Assembly: GCA_022495005.1 (NCBI GenBank)
Contig: JAGYXB010001850.1
Location: 89,653-153,652, forward strand
DNA from: Rhyacophila brunnea
Lineage: Eukaryota; Arthropoda; Insecta; Trichoptera; Rhyacophilidae
DNA: 64,000 nucleotides
Reading direction: 5' to 3'
Made by a program: the position numbers and the translations under genes. Below the pieces are notes generated by a model, which saw only the letters and a list, made by a program, of their open reading frames with translations, searched no databases and was not told where the DNA came from. Position 1 is the stretch's first letter. Every line of letters begins with the position of its first letter. This document shows positions 47,035 through 58,765 of this stretch, one piece after another.

Positions 47035-47367
47035 AAAGTCAGTCAGCGTGGGAAACATGGACTCTTAATTTAAGATAATTATGAGTAACGTTGCATGGAA
47101 AGGTGCTTGTTGAGAATAACATGGAAAGATCACAAAATAAACCAATGAATAAGGAAGAGTACGTGATCAATACGTGGCAATGGTCTGGCATGCCGCTCGG
47201 CGATGGGATAGCTGCCAAGGGAAAGGGGTAGATTACCACAGGAACGCCCTAAAACCCAATGGATATACGAACTTCTAGAGTTCGGTGGATGTATGTGGCA
47301 AGGAACAACTAAGGACTGAGAAGAGTGGAGGAAGCCAATAGGGGCCTTCATGCAGCAGTGGGTCGAT
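47035..47367 (+). mobile_element. RTE retrotransposon 3' fragment (family A), decayed
   Basis: The plus strand keeps GAAACATGGACTCTTAATTT (ETWTL codons), GCATGGAAAGGTGCTTGTTG (ME-RCLL-like) and the 3' end GCCTTCATGCAGCAGTGGGT, then GATGATGAT. Frames are broken; the two minus-strand open frames here are artefacts. Confidence 0.7.
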
Positions 47368-47369
47368 GA

Positions 47370-48760
47370 TGATATAATAAATAAATAGCTATAAAAATAA
47401 GTCGAAGTGTAGTCAATAAATATACATAATAATCATATTATGTATCGTAGGTACCTATCTGATTAATTATATTTACACCATTACAACACATTCAGCGAAT
47501 GAAAAAAACTCATTGAATTTTCGCGTGCTAGCTTTGTATGAAAATAAATCCACTTTTCCAATTACCTTAACGGGTATAAGGATGTCGAATTTCCATTTTC
47601 GTCAATAGATTTTTCGCGTGAAATTCGACCCACCGCCCAAACGGAAAAGCGTTCAATTTTCACTTCGAGGAAAACGGATTACAAAATAAACAAAGTTTTT
47701 TTGTCAGGGAATTTCGTCAAAGTCATGCTAATTTATTATCAGTTGTATGAAATGAGATTTTCTTTCAATATTGGCCTGATTCGATACGGGTTTTTTTTAT
47801 AATTTTATCGTATCATAAATGAGTGGAATCAATTATTTTTGTATTAAATTAAATTACTAGTAATCTTAGCTTATATTAATTGAAACATTGACGTATTAAT
47901 TATTATATTATATAGATAAAGTGTGTAACAATTAAAAAGACTACAAAGTTTTAATCTGCCTTTAAGCTTAAATTATAAAGATTTTAAGGATTGTAATAGA
48001 GGTTAATTTACGAACCACGTTAACCTAGATAGTGCCATGAACGAGTTAACTCGCCAAAGATTGTTTAACATACAGTCAAGTCACAAGTGAGATAACTCGC
48101 GGCCTCATTGTCAACATGACATATATTTTATTTCTGTTTACAATATCTGCGGACTAGTGCTAGATGTGCTTATGTCAGATTTTGGCCATTTCGAGCTAAA
48201 ATGTTCCTTCTTTCAATGCTACAAATACATATGTCAGCCGATGAAAATTAATGAAATAAGTGCACATTTAAAGTGTATGTATAAATAATATGTTGGCATA
48301 TTTTATACCAACAATGTCGACATGTAATTTTGAGATTTAAATACAAATATAGAAATTGTCTGATTATCAGCCTTGATCTTATTAATTTATATTTTATATA
48401 ACTAAGATTTTATGATTTGTGTATTGTAAAAGTTAATAATATTAATTGTTGATGAGAAATAAACAATCGCCTGGTACTGAATAATTGAAATATTATTTGA
48501 CATATTATGCACTTCTAGCATTAAGCCCTTTATATTTATTTATCAATTATAATATTTTGCATACAAGAATGCAAGAAACATGCATTTTTTAATATTTATT
48601 TTAAAAATATTTATGAATTATTTAAAAATAGCTGGCTTATTTGCGTCTATTTTCGTCATTTTTGTGACAACATCCACTCTGTGTAGGCCCATAATAATAT
48701 GATCTTATTAGGTTAAAAAAAACAGATTTTATTACTTTATTAACTATTTTTTTATTCAAC
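47370..48760. other. Gene-free stretch, nothing recognised
   Basis: AT-rich sequence without frames or repeats that I can place. A GTTAACTCG/GATAACTCG pair near 48040-48100 is too short to call. Confidence 0.4.
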
Positions 48761-48764
48761 GAAT

Positions 48765-48915
48765 AAGACACAAGATTTGAGAATTTAACATTATATTTAT
48801 ATTGAATATACATAATCTTGAAAACATCTCATGCATATACAAACAAATTAATTGATACCTACCTTAATCTAATATACTAAAACCGATAGCTAACATTATA
48901 ACGCAATTGTCGAAT
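48765..48915. repeat. Repeat E, rearranged (inverted head, direct middle)
   Basis: 48765-48842 is the E head in reverse (inverse of ATTATGTATATTCAATATA then TCTCAAATCTTGTG). 48848-48915 is the E middle in forward sense (ATTGATACCTACCTTAATCT, CCGATAGCTAACATTATAAC). This needs an inversion or two insertions. It is followed directly by an RTE fragment. Confidence 0.55.
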
Positions 48916-48924
48916 GATCCAGGT

Positions 48925-49738
48925 GTCTATATGAAGGTCTCTCCAAGCTGATTCCACGTCTCTCACTCCTGTGCATTGCGTTGCCACGTAATTCCGCAGA
49001 ACTTTATCATTTCATCAATCCAGCGGCCTCCAGGTCTACCTTGCGGACGTTTTGTACTTCTCGAATACCATTGGATGACTAGAGTTATCCAACGATTGTC
49101 TCTTCTTCGAGCTGTGTCCAGCCCATCTCCATTTAAGGCTTTTAATAAATTCTATTACATCGCAAACCCTTGTCTGCTTCCTTATCCACTCATTTCTCTT
49201 TTTGTCCTTTCGCGTTATGCCCAGCATGCACCTCTCCATACCAAGTTGTGCTACTCTAAGTTTCTGGATCTCTCTTTTACTTAGAGTCCATGTTTCACAC
49301 GAATATTATGTGGTCACGGGAAGCACACACTGGTTGAACACTTTGCGATTTACGCACAGTGGAAGGTCACTTTTGAAGTCATTATTCAGGCGGCAAAAAG
49401 CACTCCAGCCTAGCTTTACTCTGCGAACAATTTCATCAAATATATATCCATCTATAGACACTTCTTGTTGTCCCAGATAAGTAGGTGTAGCTTTTCACCT
49501 TTTCGAGCTAAGTGCCACTGACGAGGATATATTTTTGGCCCGCAAAGCAGTTGAACATGACTTTCGTCTTTGTTACATTTATTTTCAAACCTACGTTGTT
49601 GCTTACTTCAGCAAGTTCCTGCATTCTGCTTTGGAGGTCTTCTGAGTCTGATCGGCAAAGCGCAGATGACCTAGGTATTCTCCATTTATGGGGATCCCTT
49701 TGTCATTCCAGTAAAGTTGCCTGAATAAGTCTTCAAGG
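48925..49738 (-). mobile_element. RTE retrotransposon 3' half (family A) with damaged catalytic motif
   Basis: The minus strand reads GEYLGHLRFAD, then directly a Gln, instead of FADDIV: a short deletion removes the second Asp of the catalytic pair. It continues with QxLAEVSNNVGLKINVTKTKVM-like sequence, FNQCVLPVTT, RGMERCMLGITRKDKKRNEW and LKWRWAGH in shifting frames. The 3' end lacks the usual (GAT)n tail. No duplication is visible, so the insertion is old or its flanks are rearranged. Confidence 0.8.
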
Positions 49739-50405
49739 GTAGCTGTAAATAGTTTTATAAATTTTACCAACTATCTATCAGGTAAAATTTACAATTCAGT
49801 AAGGTATTCTTAACATACAATTCTAAATTAAACCTATTACTAAATTTAAGCTAACTCGTAGTTATAAGACTGCCAGAAGCCGGTTCTTACCTGATCCCTG
49901 AAGTGGGATCAATAATTTATGGCATGTGAATTTACAAAAACAAAAATATTACAAGTTTCATAGATATTCATATAAACATATCGCATTCAATTGAAGCTTC
50001 AAATTGATTCATTATGACATTTGATTCGAAACCTTAGAACTCGTGATTATATTATATACTTATTAAATATTAACAAGGAGCTCATGGTTAATTGTATCAG
50101 CACTACAACACGAGAGAATAATAATTAATATATAATATACGGGTGAAAAATGAGATAAATGCCTTCTCTTATAATAATGACTTAGGTAATATAGGGAAAT
50201 AATACTAACAGAGCTTTAAAAAAAGCTCGCGGTTTTAAGAAATCGATTGAGATGACCGGATTGTAATTATTAAAATTCTTGATCAACCTACAGGTTGGGG
50301 ATGTTATAACGCTGTAATTTTTTTCGTCAACTTTAAGACGTGGTCGTGAATGGTTGCCACGTTAAAGTCGCATGAAGAGTGGTATTTCTTATCTATTACA
50401 TGTAA

Positions 50406-50902
50406 TTTTACAACGTTTTTCTTAGTTCGTATTCTTGTTTGTCCGGTGGTTGTTTATCCAGTACAAATATTGCAATCAATTTTTAACTAACTTCCCGACT
50501 AGCTAGACATTTGAAACTTTTAGAATATATCAGAACACGATTCAAATGCATTCTTTTAATACTTTTATCTTTAAGTAGAATTGAATTCATTTTCAGTTAA
50601 TTCTGTTTTATATGAAAAGTTATTTTGGAAAAAATACGTAATCCAATCCACTATTATTGGTTTCTAAGGGGGTGGTCCTAGACACCAAATTATTAATATA
50701 TACGTGCGTTACTATGGAGATCAAAATAACATTTCAGTATTCTATATTATTTGTTTGTTTGTTGCAAAATAGCAAACAAATGATTTGTTGAAAAATGTCT
50801 GATTTGTCCTAAACTATTAATAAATATAATTGTCAAGTTTATATGATTCAACAGAAAATTTAAAAACGTGGTATATAAAAAGTTCTTTTTATTTTGTTAT
50901 CA
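50406..50902 (+). repeat. Repeat A, copy 7
   Basis: Forward copy from TTTTACAACG to TTCTTTTTATTTTGTTAT. It keeps all family blocks, including TTTGTTTGTTGCAAAATAGC, and differs little from copies 2 and 5. Confidence 0.8.
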
Positions 50903-50904
50903 TT

Positions 50905-51695
50905 AATTTAAGGTTTTACACACGATGTGGTATCTTGTATTCCAAGAGATTTGTTTTGTTTAGTCTGAAGTGTTTTATATTTTGTGGGGTCAGCATATCC
51001 CCAGACGGGGGTGGCATATGTCATAGTAGGATGGGTAATAGCACCATAGTGTAGAAGTTTTCTAATACAAGTAAATTTTCAATAATGCTTATTTCAGTTA
51101 AAATTACTTCCAGTGAATAACTTATATATATAAAATACCAATAAAGTATTATCACCTGTATAGGTATTCTGTTGTTAACAAATAATTAATAAAAAAAATC
51201 GTTAACGGGGAAATTTTAGCAAATTTTTGTTGTTTATAAGTAAATAAATTAATGCCTAACGCGCGGGTTTTCCCCGAAATTCGGCCTGTCCATTAACGAG
51301 AAATGCCGCATTTTTGCATTGAATACCGTGTTTGTAAGGGAGGGGGTGTATCGATTTTCATGACAATCAGGTATACAGATTGTCAGATCACCAAACTACA
51401 CGGTGAAATTCAACAACATGTCACTGTTATGTTATTGTTATGTTATAACATGTTATTGATAACTACTAAACGCCAAAAATCCGCATAAAAATTAGACAGA
51501 AAAGGTAGAATACTGATTGATAGGTATTATTGATATATCTAATTAGTTAACTCTATTACATTCCCAATACGTTGCCATTATTTTCCCAGTATTGACAACT
51601 TTATATCTCTTGAACGTAGTATTTTCATTGATTATTTGAATGATATATTATTAGGGCTTGACGATGTATAAGCATATTGATTGTGTTATAAGTGA
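50905..51695. other. Gene-free stretch with a short inverted pair
   Basis: CGTTAACGGGG near 51200 and the inverse of CTCGTTAATGG near 51293 may be the ends of a ~100-bp element. Too short to be sure. A TGTTATGTTATTGTTATG-like repetition is at 51425. Confidence 0.3.
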
Positions 51696-51734
51696 TATGA
51701 TTTTTTTACAAACACTTCAACTATTCATAATTTG

Positions 51735-52961
51735 AGCCGGGGAGAAGTGAAGTAGGCCAACTGACATTTTTGAAAAAAAAATGCTTTAGATGCGTTGTGG
51801 TCTACATGTCATAAAGTATCATAAAAGTGAAGTGAGCTTATTAAATACCAGTGGCGAAGGGTGGAGGTAGACTGTTAAGATCCGCCATAAATATTGCACA
51901 CTAAACTTTGTCAGTCATACATACTTGTTTTTATTGAAATAAGACTACATTTTACAGTTGATGGTGTTGGTTAGTTTTTTAAATTCAATTAAACCCGGCG
52001 AAAGCCAAACCATAATAGATAATAGTCAAAAAATACTCGTATATCTATAAAATTTCTAAAGTTATGCAATTAAGTCTTACATAAATTTGGATATTTTATA
52101 GATAGAATAATAATTTTTATCAATTATAGTTTGGTTTAGGCATAACATGAATTTAAAAAATTAACCAGCAATATGTGTAATACGTATCTATTCTTAATCT
52201 AACGAAAACAAATAAGTAAGAATGAAAAAATGTGCACAATTTTGTCATATCGCAAAAAATATACCAATACTATTATGGTTTGGTTCAGACAGGGTTTAAT
52301 TGATTTTTAGAATCCAACCAATACCATCTGAAAAATGTAGTCTTATTTCAATAAAAACATATTATACATTTGACTGGAAAAGGTTAATGTGCACTATTTA
52401 TGGCGAATCTTAACAGCTTACCTCCACCCTTCGCCACTGTTAAATACAATAGTGTTTTATTGTTAAAATAAAAATATCCAATGAGCTATCTTATAATATT
52501 TGTAAGTGGTGAAGTGAGCCAAATCATTAGCCCACTTCACCGTTCTCACCAACTGCTCAACGTGTTGTTTATTCTATAGAAGTGAACACGGCTAACACGC
52601 AAACTGAGCCAGGTGACAATATTAGATAAGGTTACTGTAATCGTGTACATGACTAACTTATTTAAAAGTGAGCCAAGTACTATTGGAATGTAGAGGTGAA
52701 CACAACTAACATAGGCTAAAGTGAGCCAAGTGACATTAATGAGTAAAAGTGAAGTAAACTCACCCCTTTTATTATCTTATTACAATCAATATTCTTCGTA
52801 AACACTTTTTTCTGTTTATTTATTTAACAAACTTCCATTTAATATAAGAAAATGAATACAGTTCTATACAAAAATTATTGTAAAAAGTTCATTAAACTAA
52901 AACCTTCAATAGTAAAGTTACACTATTTTGTCACTTGGGCCACTTCACTTCTTGGGGGCAC
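51735..52961. mobile_element. TIR element with 5-bp target duplication and GAGCCAAGTGACA repeats, with nested hAT MITE
   Basis: The TIRs AGCCGGGGAGAAGTGAAGT and the inverse of GTGCCCCCAAGAAGTGAAGT continue into GGCCAASTGACA. ATTTG flanks both sides (51730-51734, 52962-52966), and the uninterrupted repeat H at 32180-32352 reads TTCATAATTTGTTTGTT, so the borders are supported by an empty site. Internal copies of GTGAGCCAAGTGACA lie near 52515, 52603, 52670 and 52721. A hAT MITE sits at 51849-52439. The superfamily is unknown. Confidence 0.85.
51849..52439. mobile_element. hAT-type MITE (CAGTGGCGAAG family 2), copy 1
   Basis: Starts CAGTGGCGAAGGGTGGAGG and ends with the inverse, flanked by a perfect 8-bp duplication TTAAATAC (51841-51848, 52440-52447). 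The inverted arms extend over more than 60 bp (GATCCGCCATAAATA, GCACACTAAAC). 591 bp, noncoding. Confidence 0.92.
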
Positions 52962-53154
52962 ATTTGTTTATTATATTTGTATTGTGACCCTTATTTAATA
53001 CTCGTAAGTAGGTGATAAAGTTTTATCACTTAATTGTATGTAGTTTGTTACATAATTAATTATATTCGTTATTACTGTATATTTACTTGTTTTCCTGAAG
53101 ACTCCGAAAGGCAAAACTCGGGTCGCAAAAAATGACTGAAATGGAATAGTACAA

Positions 53155-53580
53155 AATTATGTATGTTCAATATATAGAATGTTACATTCTCAAATCTTGT
53201 GTCTTATTCGTTGAATAAAAAAATAGTTCATTAAATTATTAGCAAGACTAAGTACGTTATAAAAACTAAATAATTGAGTAATCCCCGACGTCGGTTAGTA
53301 ATCAAGGAATTAATTGATACTTACTTTAATTTAATATACTATGACCGATAGCCAACATTATAACGCAATTCGATGAGCATTTCATGTAACAAATATAAGT
53401 TTAAATCATTGTCATTAAGTGGGATGCCCGTAGTTTAATTGGAAAAGCATACTGGAACGAATCCAGTAGATTCAAGTACAAGTCCCGTCGGGTGTCATAT
53501 TTTTTTTTTACAAAATGATTTTTGTCTAGTGTGTACTTAATACTTATATGCATGAGATGTTTTTAAATTATGTATGTTCC
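53155..53580 (+). repeat. Repeat E, longest copy
   Basis: In order: TATGTATGTTCAATATATAG, ACATTCTCAAATCTTGTGTC, TTAGCAAGACTAAGTACG, CCGACGTCGGTTAGTAATC, ACCGATAGCCAACATTATAA, a tRNA-like module (53425-53495) with 7-bp potential pairing GATGCCC/GGGTGTC, and TATTTTTTTTTTAC. It serves as the reference for the insertion site of 25665-26358. Confidence 0.65.
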
Positions 53581-53659
53581 ATCTATATTGGTTAAATAGT
53601 ATTTTAATGCAGACCATCCAATGGTAATATTACTTGCTTACAAATTTCACTTTGTTACA

Positions 53660-54150
53660 CTCAGGGCAAGCAATAGGCCGCGCCACTACCCTCCGTCCAT
53701 TGTCACGTCTTGCACTTGCCGTCATAATGAGACCTCCAGCGCGTCAATCGAATTTTAGCACCGCTGCTGGGTGAGGGAGGGTCGGTCACGATGACGGAAT
53801 CCTCGAGACTGTGCTACATAGTTATACATTGTCGCACTTTCTGTTGCCTTAGGAAAACATGTATAAGCCACTTAAAGCATGATATGGTTTTAATCGAATT
53901 TCGTTAGGTAATGAACAAAAATATCATTAAAAAACTGAAGCGAAATTAACTAAATTTGAATATAAAACACACGTTGCGAGTACGTTCACAATGAGTCAGA
54001 TAAATATGAAGAAAAAAGTAATCATTTATCATATAATAATTGTAATGAAAAATAATAGTTTGCTAAAATTTATAATATAAATTTAAACATTCGCCGCCCT
54101 CCCCTCCTATGCCACCTTCGATGATCTGACGCTTGTATTCATGAAAGACA
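53660..54150. other. Gene-free stretch with GC-rich patches
   Basis: The patch 53665-53830 has raised GC with CpG (AGGCCGCGCCACTACC, GGGTGAGGGAGGGTCGG). A second, smaller patch is near 54088 (GCCGCCCTCCCCTCC). No frame or motif identifies them. Confidence 0.3.
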
Positions 54151-54159
54151 GATATTTTA

Positions 54160-54355
54160 TTTTTTAATTATTTTATAAACTCTTTTTTATCACCAAGGTC
54201 GATGGTTGCTACAACAATCCCATGCAGCTTTGTCTCGAGACAAGAAAGTATGGCAACAAAATATTTTGTTTCTGACACGTTTATAGTGTTATGGTAGACG
54301 GCAGTGCACAAATCACGGCTGTATATACATGACGAGTGGAGATGAGGTAATTCCA
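54160..54355 (+). repeat. Repeat J, copy 2
   Basis: Matches 6345-6540 (GTCGATGGTTGCTACAAC, CCCATGCAGCTTTG, GACACGTTTATAGTG, ACGAGTGGAGATGAGGTAA). Here it is not inside a retrotransposon. Confidence 0.55.
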
Positions 54356-54359
54356 CAGA

Positions 54360-55920
54360 ACAGATAATAAATAGAATACCGATAGGATATATTCAATACG
54401 CCGCATGGTGAAGCAGGCTTTTGAATGTGTGCGTGTCCTACGAAAATGAAGCACGCATTATGCACGTGCAATAGTGTGTGTAATACACCAACATTAAATG
54501 AGCGTAAATGCATAAACCGAGAGCAGTTTTTAGTATTCGACGTAAAACGTATTTTTAACACGTGTGTAAGTTTAAACCGGATTCTTCCTTACTCGAGTCG
54601 GTTACCTGCTATCGCTTTACCCGTAGTGTATTTCAGTTCCCATTATTTCTGAGTTCCCTGGGTAATTCATATAATAGTATTATTAACAAAAAAATCAGTT
54701 TCAGTATTGGTTAATTCACCCCAATGTGTGCCAAATTTCAAATCTATGGGAATACAGAATGTAGGTGATAATTTAGTGTACAATTATAACACAAATACCC
54801 TACAGAAAAACGTTGCTGTTTTTATGTTATATTTTTTTTATATTATAGAGTTAAGACATATTAATATGACGTGGTTTATTAAAAATCAAATAATAATGAA
54901 GAAGTAGAGGTAACTGATTTTGCAACTATTAACTTTAATTGTTAACCGATAAGCTTTATTTAAGTAAGTTTGCGTTTATTTTCTCAGTGAAAGTGTGTTG
55001 TTTAATTACTTATTAACCTTTATACAACCTTAATGAATTTGCTTTCAGTATTAATATTGTAAAGACTGCAGCCGAATAAACTGATTATGTGCACACTATA
55101 CTTGAATCGTACCCCCTCAGAAGGGGTGAAAAGCTCGGTGACCCGTGTCATCCTCCCATGACTCCCTAGTACCCCCTTCAACCCACAGGCAAATAAATAG
55201 AAAAAAGGGCCCAGCTTTTACGGTAGCCGGCACAGCGAAGATGCGCCCTTTAAATCGGTGGCTAAACGCTTCGGATTTCGTCGCGTTATTTACGTAGTGA
55301 TTTGGTGACCATGTCAGAAATAAAACATGGCATAAATTAGCTTCGTTAAGGCATACGCTATTCTTGAATAGTGGGGTGTGATTTGATAACAGATATCTAG
55401 CAAATACGTGTCTGTATCATGAGGGTTACAACATGCTTCAAAATGTCAGAATATGGCGTACATTATACGTATCATTTTGTATTAAGAATATTCTCGAATA
55501 AACCAATGTTATTTAGAATTCTCAGAAAATAAAGTTGGATTGGGTTGGCCCGGGTAGAGAGACAATTCTCAGTATTGAACAATACATCGAAATGTATCAG
55601 CTTAGATCAATCTAATGCTAAATGAAAACCTATCAAAACGGATTCCACCTATCCGGGTACTTTACATTGTTATATTATTTATTATATTTGGTTACCTATA
55701 TATTTATTTACATCATCATTATTCTTCTCTGTTAAGTAAAAAGCTAGTGTGTTTGATTTTAGTGTAATGAGAATCAAAAACAATGTTTTTTTTACTTAGC
55801 AGGGCAGTATCATTATCAATCAGAATCAATTAACTGCTATATGGTGGCCTCTCCAAGCTAATACCATTCCTTTTATATATTTAAAAAAATCACGATATTA
55901 TATTCCTATCCATTTCATTT
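54360..55920. other. Gene-free stretch, nothing recognised
   Basis: A short hairpin ACCCCCTCAGAAGGGGT lies at about 55110-55126, and GC is moderately raised at 55110-55270. No protein-like frame, TIR or copy elsewhere was seen. Confidence 0.4.
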
Positions 55921-55924
55921 TCAA

Positions 55925-56690
55925 TTTCAATTTATTTATTTTTAACATATTGTGAACATTACATATTATAAGTTTAAGACGTTCACAACATGACATTTAG
56001 AAACAAAGAAATATAAAACAGTATTACATAAAGAAAAGTAAAAAAACATAGAAATGTGTATATACAAAAAATATAAATTAGATAGGTACAAGGAAGTACA
56101 CCGAATGAGTTAAGCAGATCATATTTAAAGAATTTATAAAACAACGTCCACCTATACTCATCCTCATGTAGGTGGAGTATATCAACACCCGAAGCAATTT
56201 TGTTGAACATAGTTATCGCCCTCCCAATTGGCAAAACCAGTGGCAGGTTGGTTCTGCACCTTGGAAGAATAAACAATTGATGTTCTCTATTTCTAAGATA
56301 GTTATCAGGGACACACAGGTCAACACTGCCCAGAATGGCAGAGTTCTCGTTTATACCTCGTATAAGTCGAAAAAAATACTTAGCTAAATAAAGATTTCTT
56401 CTAAATTGGAGACTGCAGTATGTAAGCATGCCTAAGAGAAAGTCAGTTGGATAAAGCCACGGATAGTGTTCATACAACCTTAAGTAAATGAGTCTCAAGA
56501 ATTTCTTCTGAACCCTCTCCACCATAAGGCCATACTTCAACTGATGCGGTGCCCAAACAATAGACCCAGTCTCAAGTCTGCTTCGAACTAAAGAATTAAA
56601 TAAAAGTTTTAATACCAGAATAAATCCTTTAATAGATAAAGGCCTTTCCAAGTTATTATTTCTCTTGGTTCTATGAATTGCGTTGATATA
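55925..56690 (-). mobile_element. CR1/Jockey-type retrotransposon 3' fragment (family D), copy 3
   Basis: The minus strand carries a 222-codon open frame (55983-56651): LVRSRLETGSIVWAPHQLKY, VERVQKKFLRLIYLRLYEHY, PTDFLLGMLTYCSLQ, DLCVPDNYLRNREHQLFILP. This is the region after the reverse-transcriptase palm/thumb in the second frame of CR1/Jockey-type elements. The last ~40 residues are hydrophobic (FCIYTFLCFFTFLYVILF) and read through the untranslated tail, so they are not real protein. It is 5'-truncated with no endonuclease or catalytic motifs, and a close copy of 43337-43935. Confidence 0.88.
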
Positions 56691-56694
56691 TTGA

Positions 56695-58000
56695 ATAGAG
56701 TGTTTTATAATTTATAGGTACGTTTACTGTGGATTTTGCAGCTTTAACCGATTTCTGATACACGTCCTTTATACTGTGTTTCTTTATAAATATTAATGGA
56801 TTACATGGGAAAAAATAATATAAACCAGTAGGTATATACGTAAACTAAATAAACAATAATATTAGGACTTAGATCAGAAGACTAGTTTCAGTTACGATGA
56901 CAAAAACATAAGTATTATAATTTAATATTGTACAATTTTGTTTTAGTATTGTCACATCAAGAGGTCACTTTGAAATATCATGCATTTGTAGAACAGTTCG
57001 CTTTGTATGCCATCCAAAGAGGCTTTCACTTAACTGCGTTGAAACACAACTAAAGCCTCCGGTCTCTTGCGTTTGAGTAAAAGTCCGGCGAAGGTTTAGT
57101 TTAGGGGAATGATCCCAACCGTTAAACGTGTGGGGGACAGAAAGCTTTTGAAAAAGCTCGACTTTTGAGAATATTTTGTAAGGGAAAGTGCTTTAGAAGA
57201 TTAAAAGTTTGCTAATTGGTTGAATACACACGTTATAGTATGTGGTGTATATGGCGACCAGCTGCGTACAAAACCACGTAGTACTTAGTCAGAAATTGTA
57301 ATATGAAGTGCTCTGACAAAGAACGTAGAATAAAACTTTATTTATATTAGGTAAAGATGGTCTTAAAATTAAATTAAATAATCTAAGTAGAAAGTTCATC
57401 ATATACAAGATATTTGTACAGTATTATAATATATTTTCTACTATGTACGACAGAAAATCTTGATGATTATAAGTACATAATATTATGACAGGTGAAACTA
57501 TAAAAGGTTACCTATTTAGACGAATAATTAAATCAGCTGCATGATACTTCGAATTTCACATTTATTTGTAGATAATTTCATACTTATTCATAAATTTAAT
57601 ATTTATTTTCCATGACATCATTGATATTAAAACTCTGCTTTATATTTGATTCGATTTAGGATGTCAGTTAACTGGAACAAACATGCTGTCCTGTATTAAT
57701 AAATTGTCATTTCCCTCACTCAATGTTCAATAAGAATTTAATAAAGGAATACGTCTTTGTATCTAAAATCAACATTGGTCAGTAATATGTAATATTTTAC
57801 AGGTGTTGTTTAATAAATTGTAGTGTTCTTGGGTAGTTTTCTGATAATGTGAGCAAATAAGAATAATAAGATGTTGACGGAGATTATCCTGAATTAATTG
57901 ACGTATATACAGGTATTTCATAAGTCATAGACACGTACATACAATTTTTGGATTATTATTCTTAGACAAGACAGGCGCGATTATAACGATTCTAATAATT
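56695..58000. other. Gene-free stretch, nothing recognised
   Basis: AT-rich with a mixed patch at 57000-57150. No frames, TIRs or matches to other parts of the window were seen. Confidence 0.4.
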
Positions 58001-58193
58001 ATGACTGTTAGGGCGCGCGCATTTGATAACCATTTGTAGATGCGACGTGTCGCATTAACTGTACGCGTAATTATATTTTCAATTTCGGTGTTCATCGCTG
58101 GACTAAAATGTCGGAGTGTCGGAATTTACCCGGAAAAGTTAGAAACCTGCACCGTGATTTCCTAACTATCGACTCGTGTGTCAGCCGACGACA

Positions 58194-58388
58194 TGACGTA
58201 ATTGTGACGTCAGCCAATACATGCTCGAGACATGCCGCCCAGCACACAGTGCTCACCATAGATATTATTATGATGTAACACCTATATGTGTATGGGGACA
58301 ATGAATAACGCCACTGTCTGACCAGTGTTATTTTCTCGAATGCTATTATCACTCCGGTAGTACGTCACAATGATGTCATATGACGTCA
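58194..58388. promoter_or_regulatory. Cluster of five CRE/ATF-like sites with helical spacing
   Basis: TGACGTAA (58194), TGACGTCA (58205), inverse TGACGTA (58361-58367), TGATGTCA (58371) and TGACGTCA (58381). Two are the perfect CREB/ATF palindrome. Spacing is 11 bp in the first pair and 10 bp in the last three, one helical turn each. The surrounding 58000-58450 is CpG-richer than its neighbours. It could be an enhancer or promoter-proximal element. No transcript start is evident beside it, and function is an inference from motif density. Confidence 0.4.
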
Positions 58389-58429
58389 TGTCGACCGGGC
58401 GGCTTGCACTCGCAAGTTCTAACATAGGG

Positions 58430-58765
58430 CCCCTGACTGACTTTCTTGGCACTCCTAAATTTTAATAACCCTGCCCTCTCCCGCCGCTTTAAAGAACAAT
58501 AATAAATTATTATGAATAGTTTACCTAATAATTTTTTTTGTAGATGCGACAATATGATGGAATAACTAGTAGGCGAACACGCATAGTTATGGTTGCAGGT
58601 TAAATTGTCAAACTCAAATTACGGTATATCTGGGTATAGGGAATGTATCAAGAGAAGTTCGGGAGTCTGGCTGACTTTCTTGGCACTGCCAGATTTGATT
58701 ATCCCCGCCCTTTCCCGCTGCCTTAAATAATCAATAATGAATTATTATGAATGTTTTATTGAAAT
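58430..58765 (+). repeat. Direct repeat pair, about 100 bp each
   Basis: CTGACTTTCTTGGCACT, CCxGCCCTxTCCCGC, TTTAAA/CTTAAA and AATAATxAATTATTATGAAT occur in the same order at 58436-58530 and 58668-58760, about 230 bp apart. No TIR or coding content. Confidence 0.5.

Larger units (their letters stand above)
51700..53147 (+). repeat. Repeat H, copy 2 (split by the 51735-52961 element)
   Basis: Left piece 51700-51734 (TTCAACTATTCATAATTTG) and right piece 52962-53147 (ATTTGTTTATTATATTTGTA, GTAGGTGATAAAGTTTTATC, GGAATAGTACAAAATT). It also has CCGAAAGGCAAAACTCGGGT, which is close to the inverse at 63230. Confidence 0.65.
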
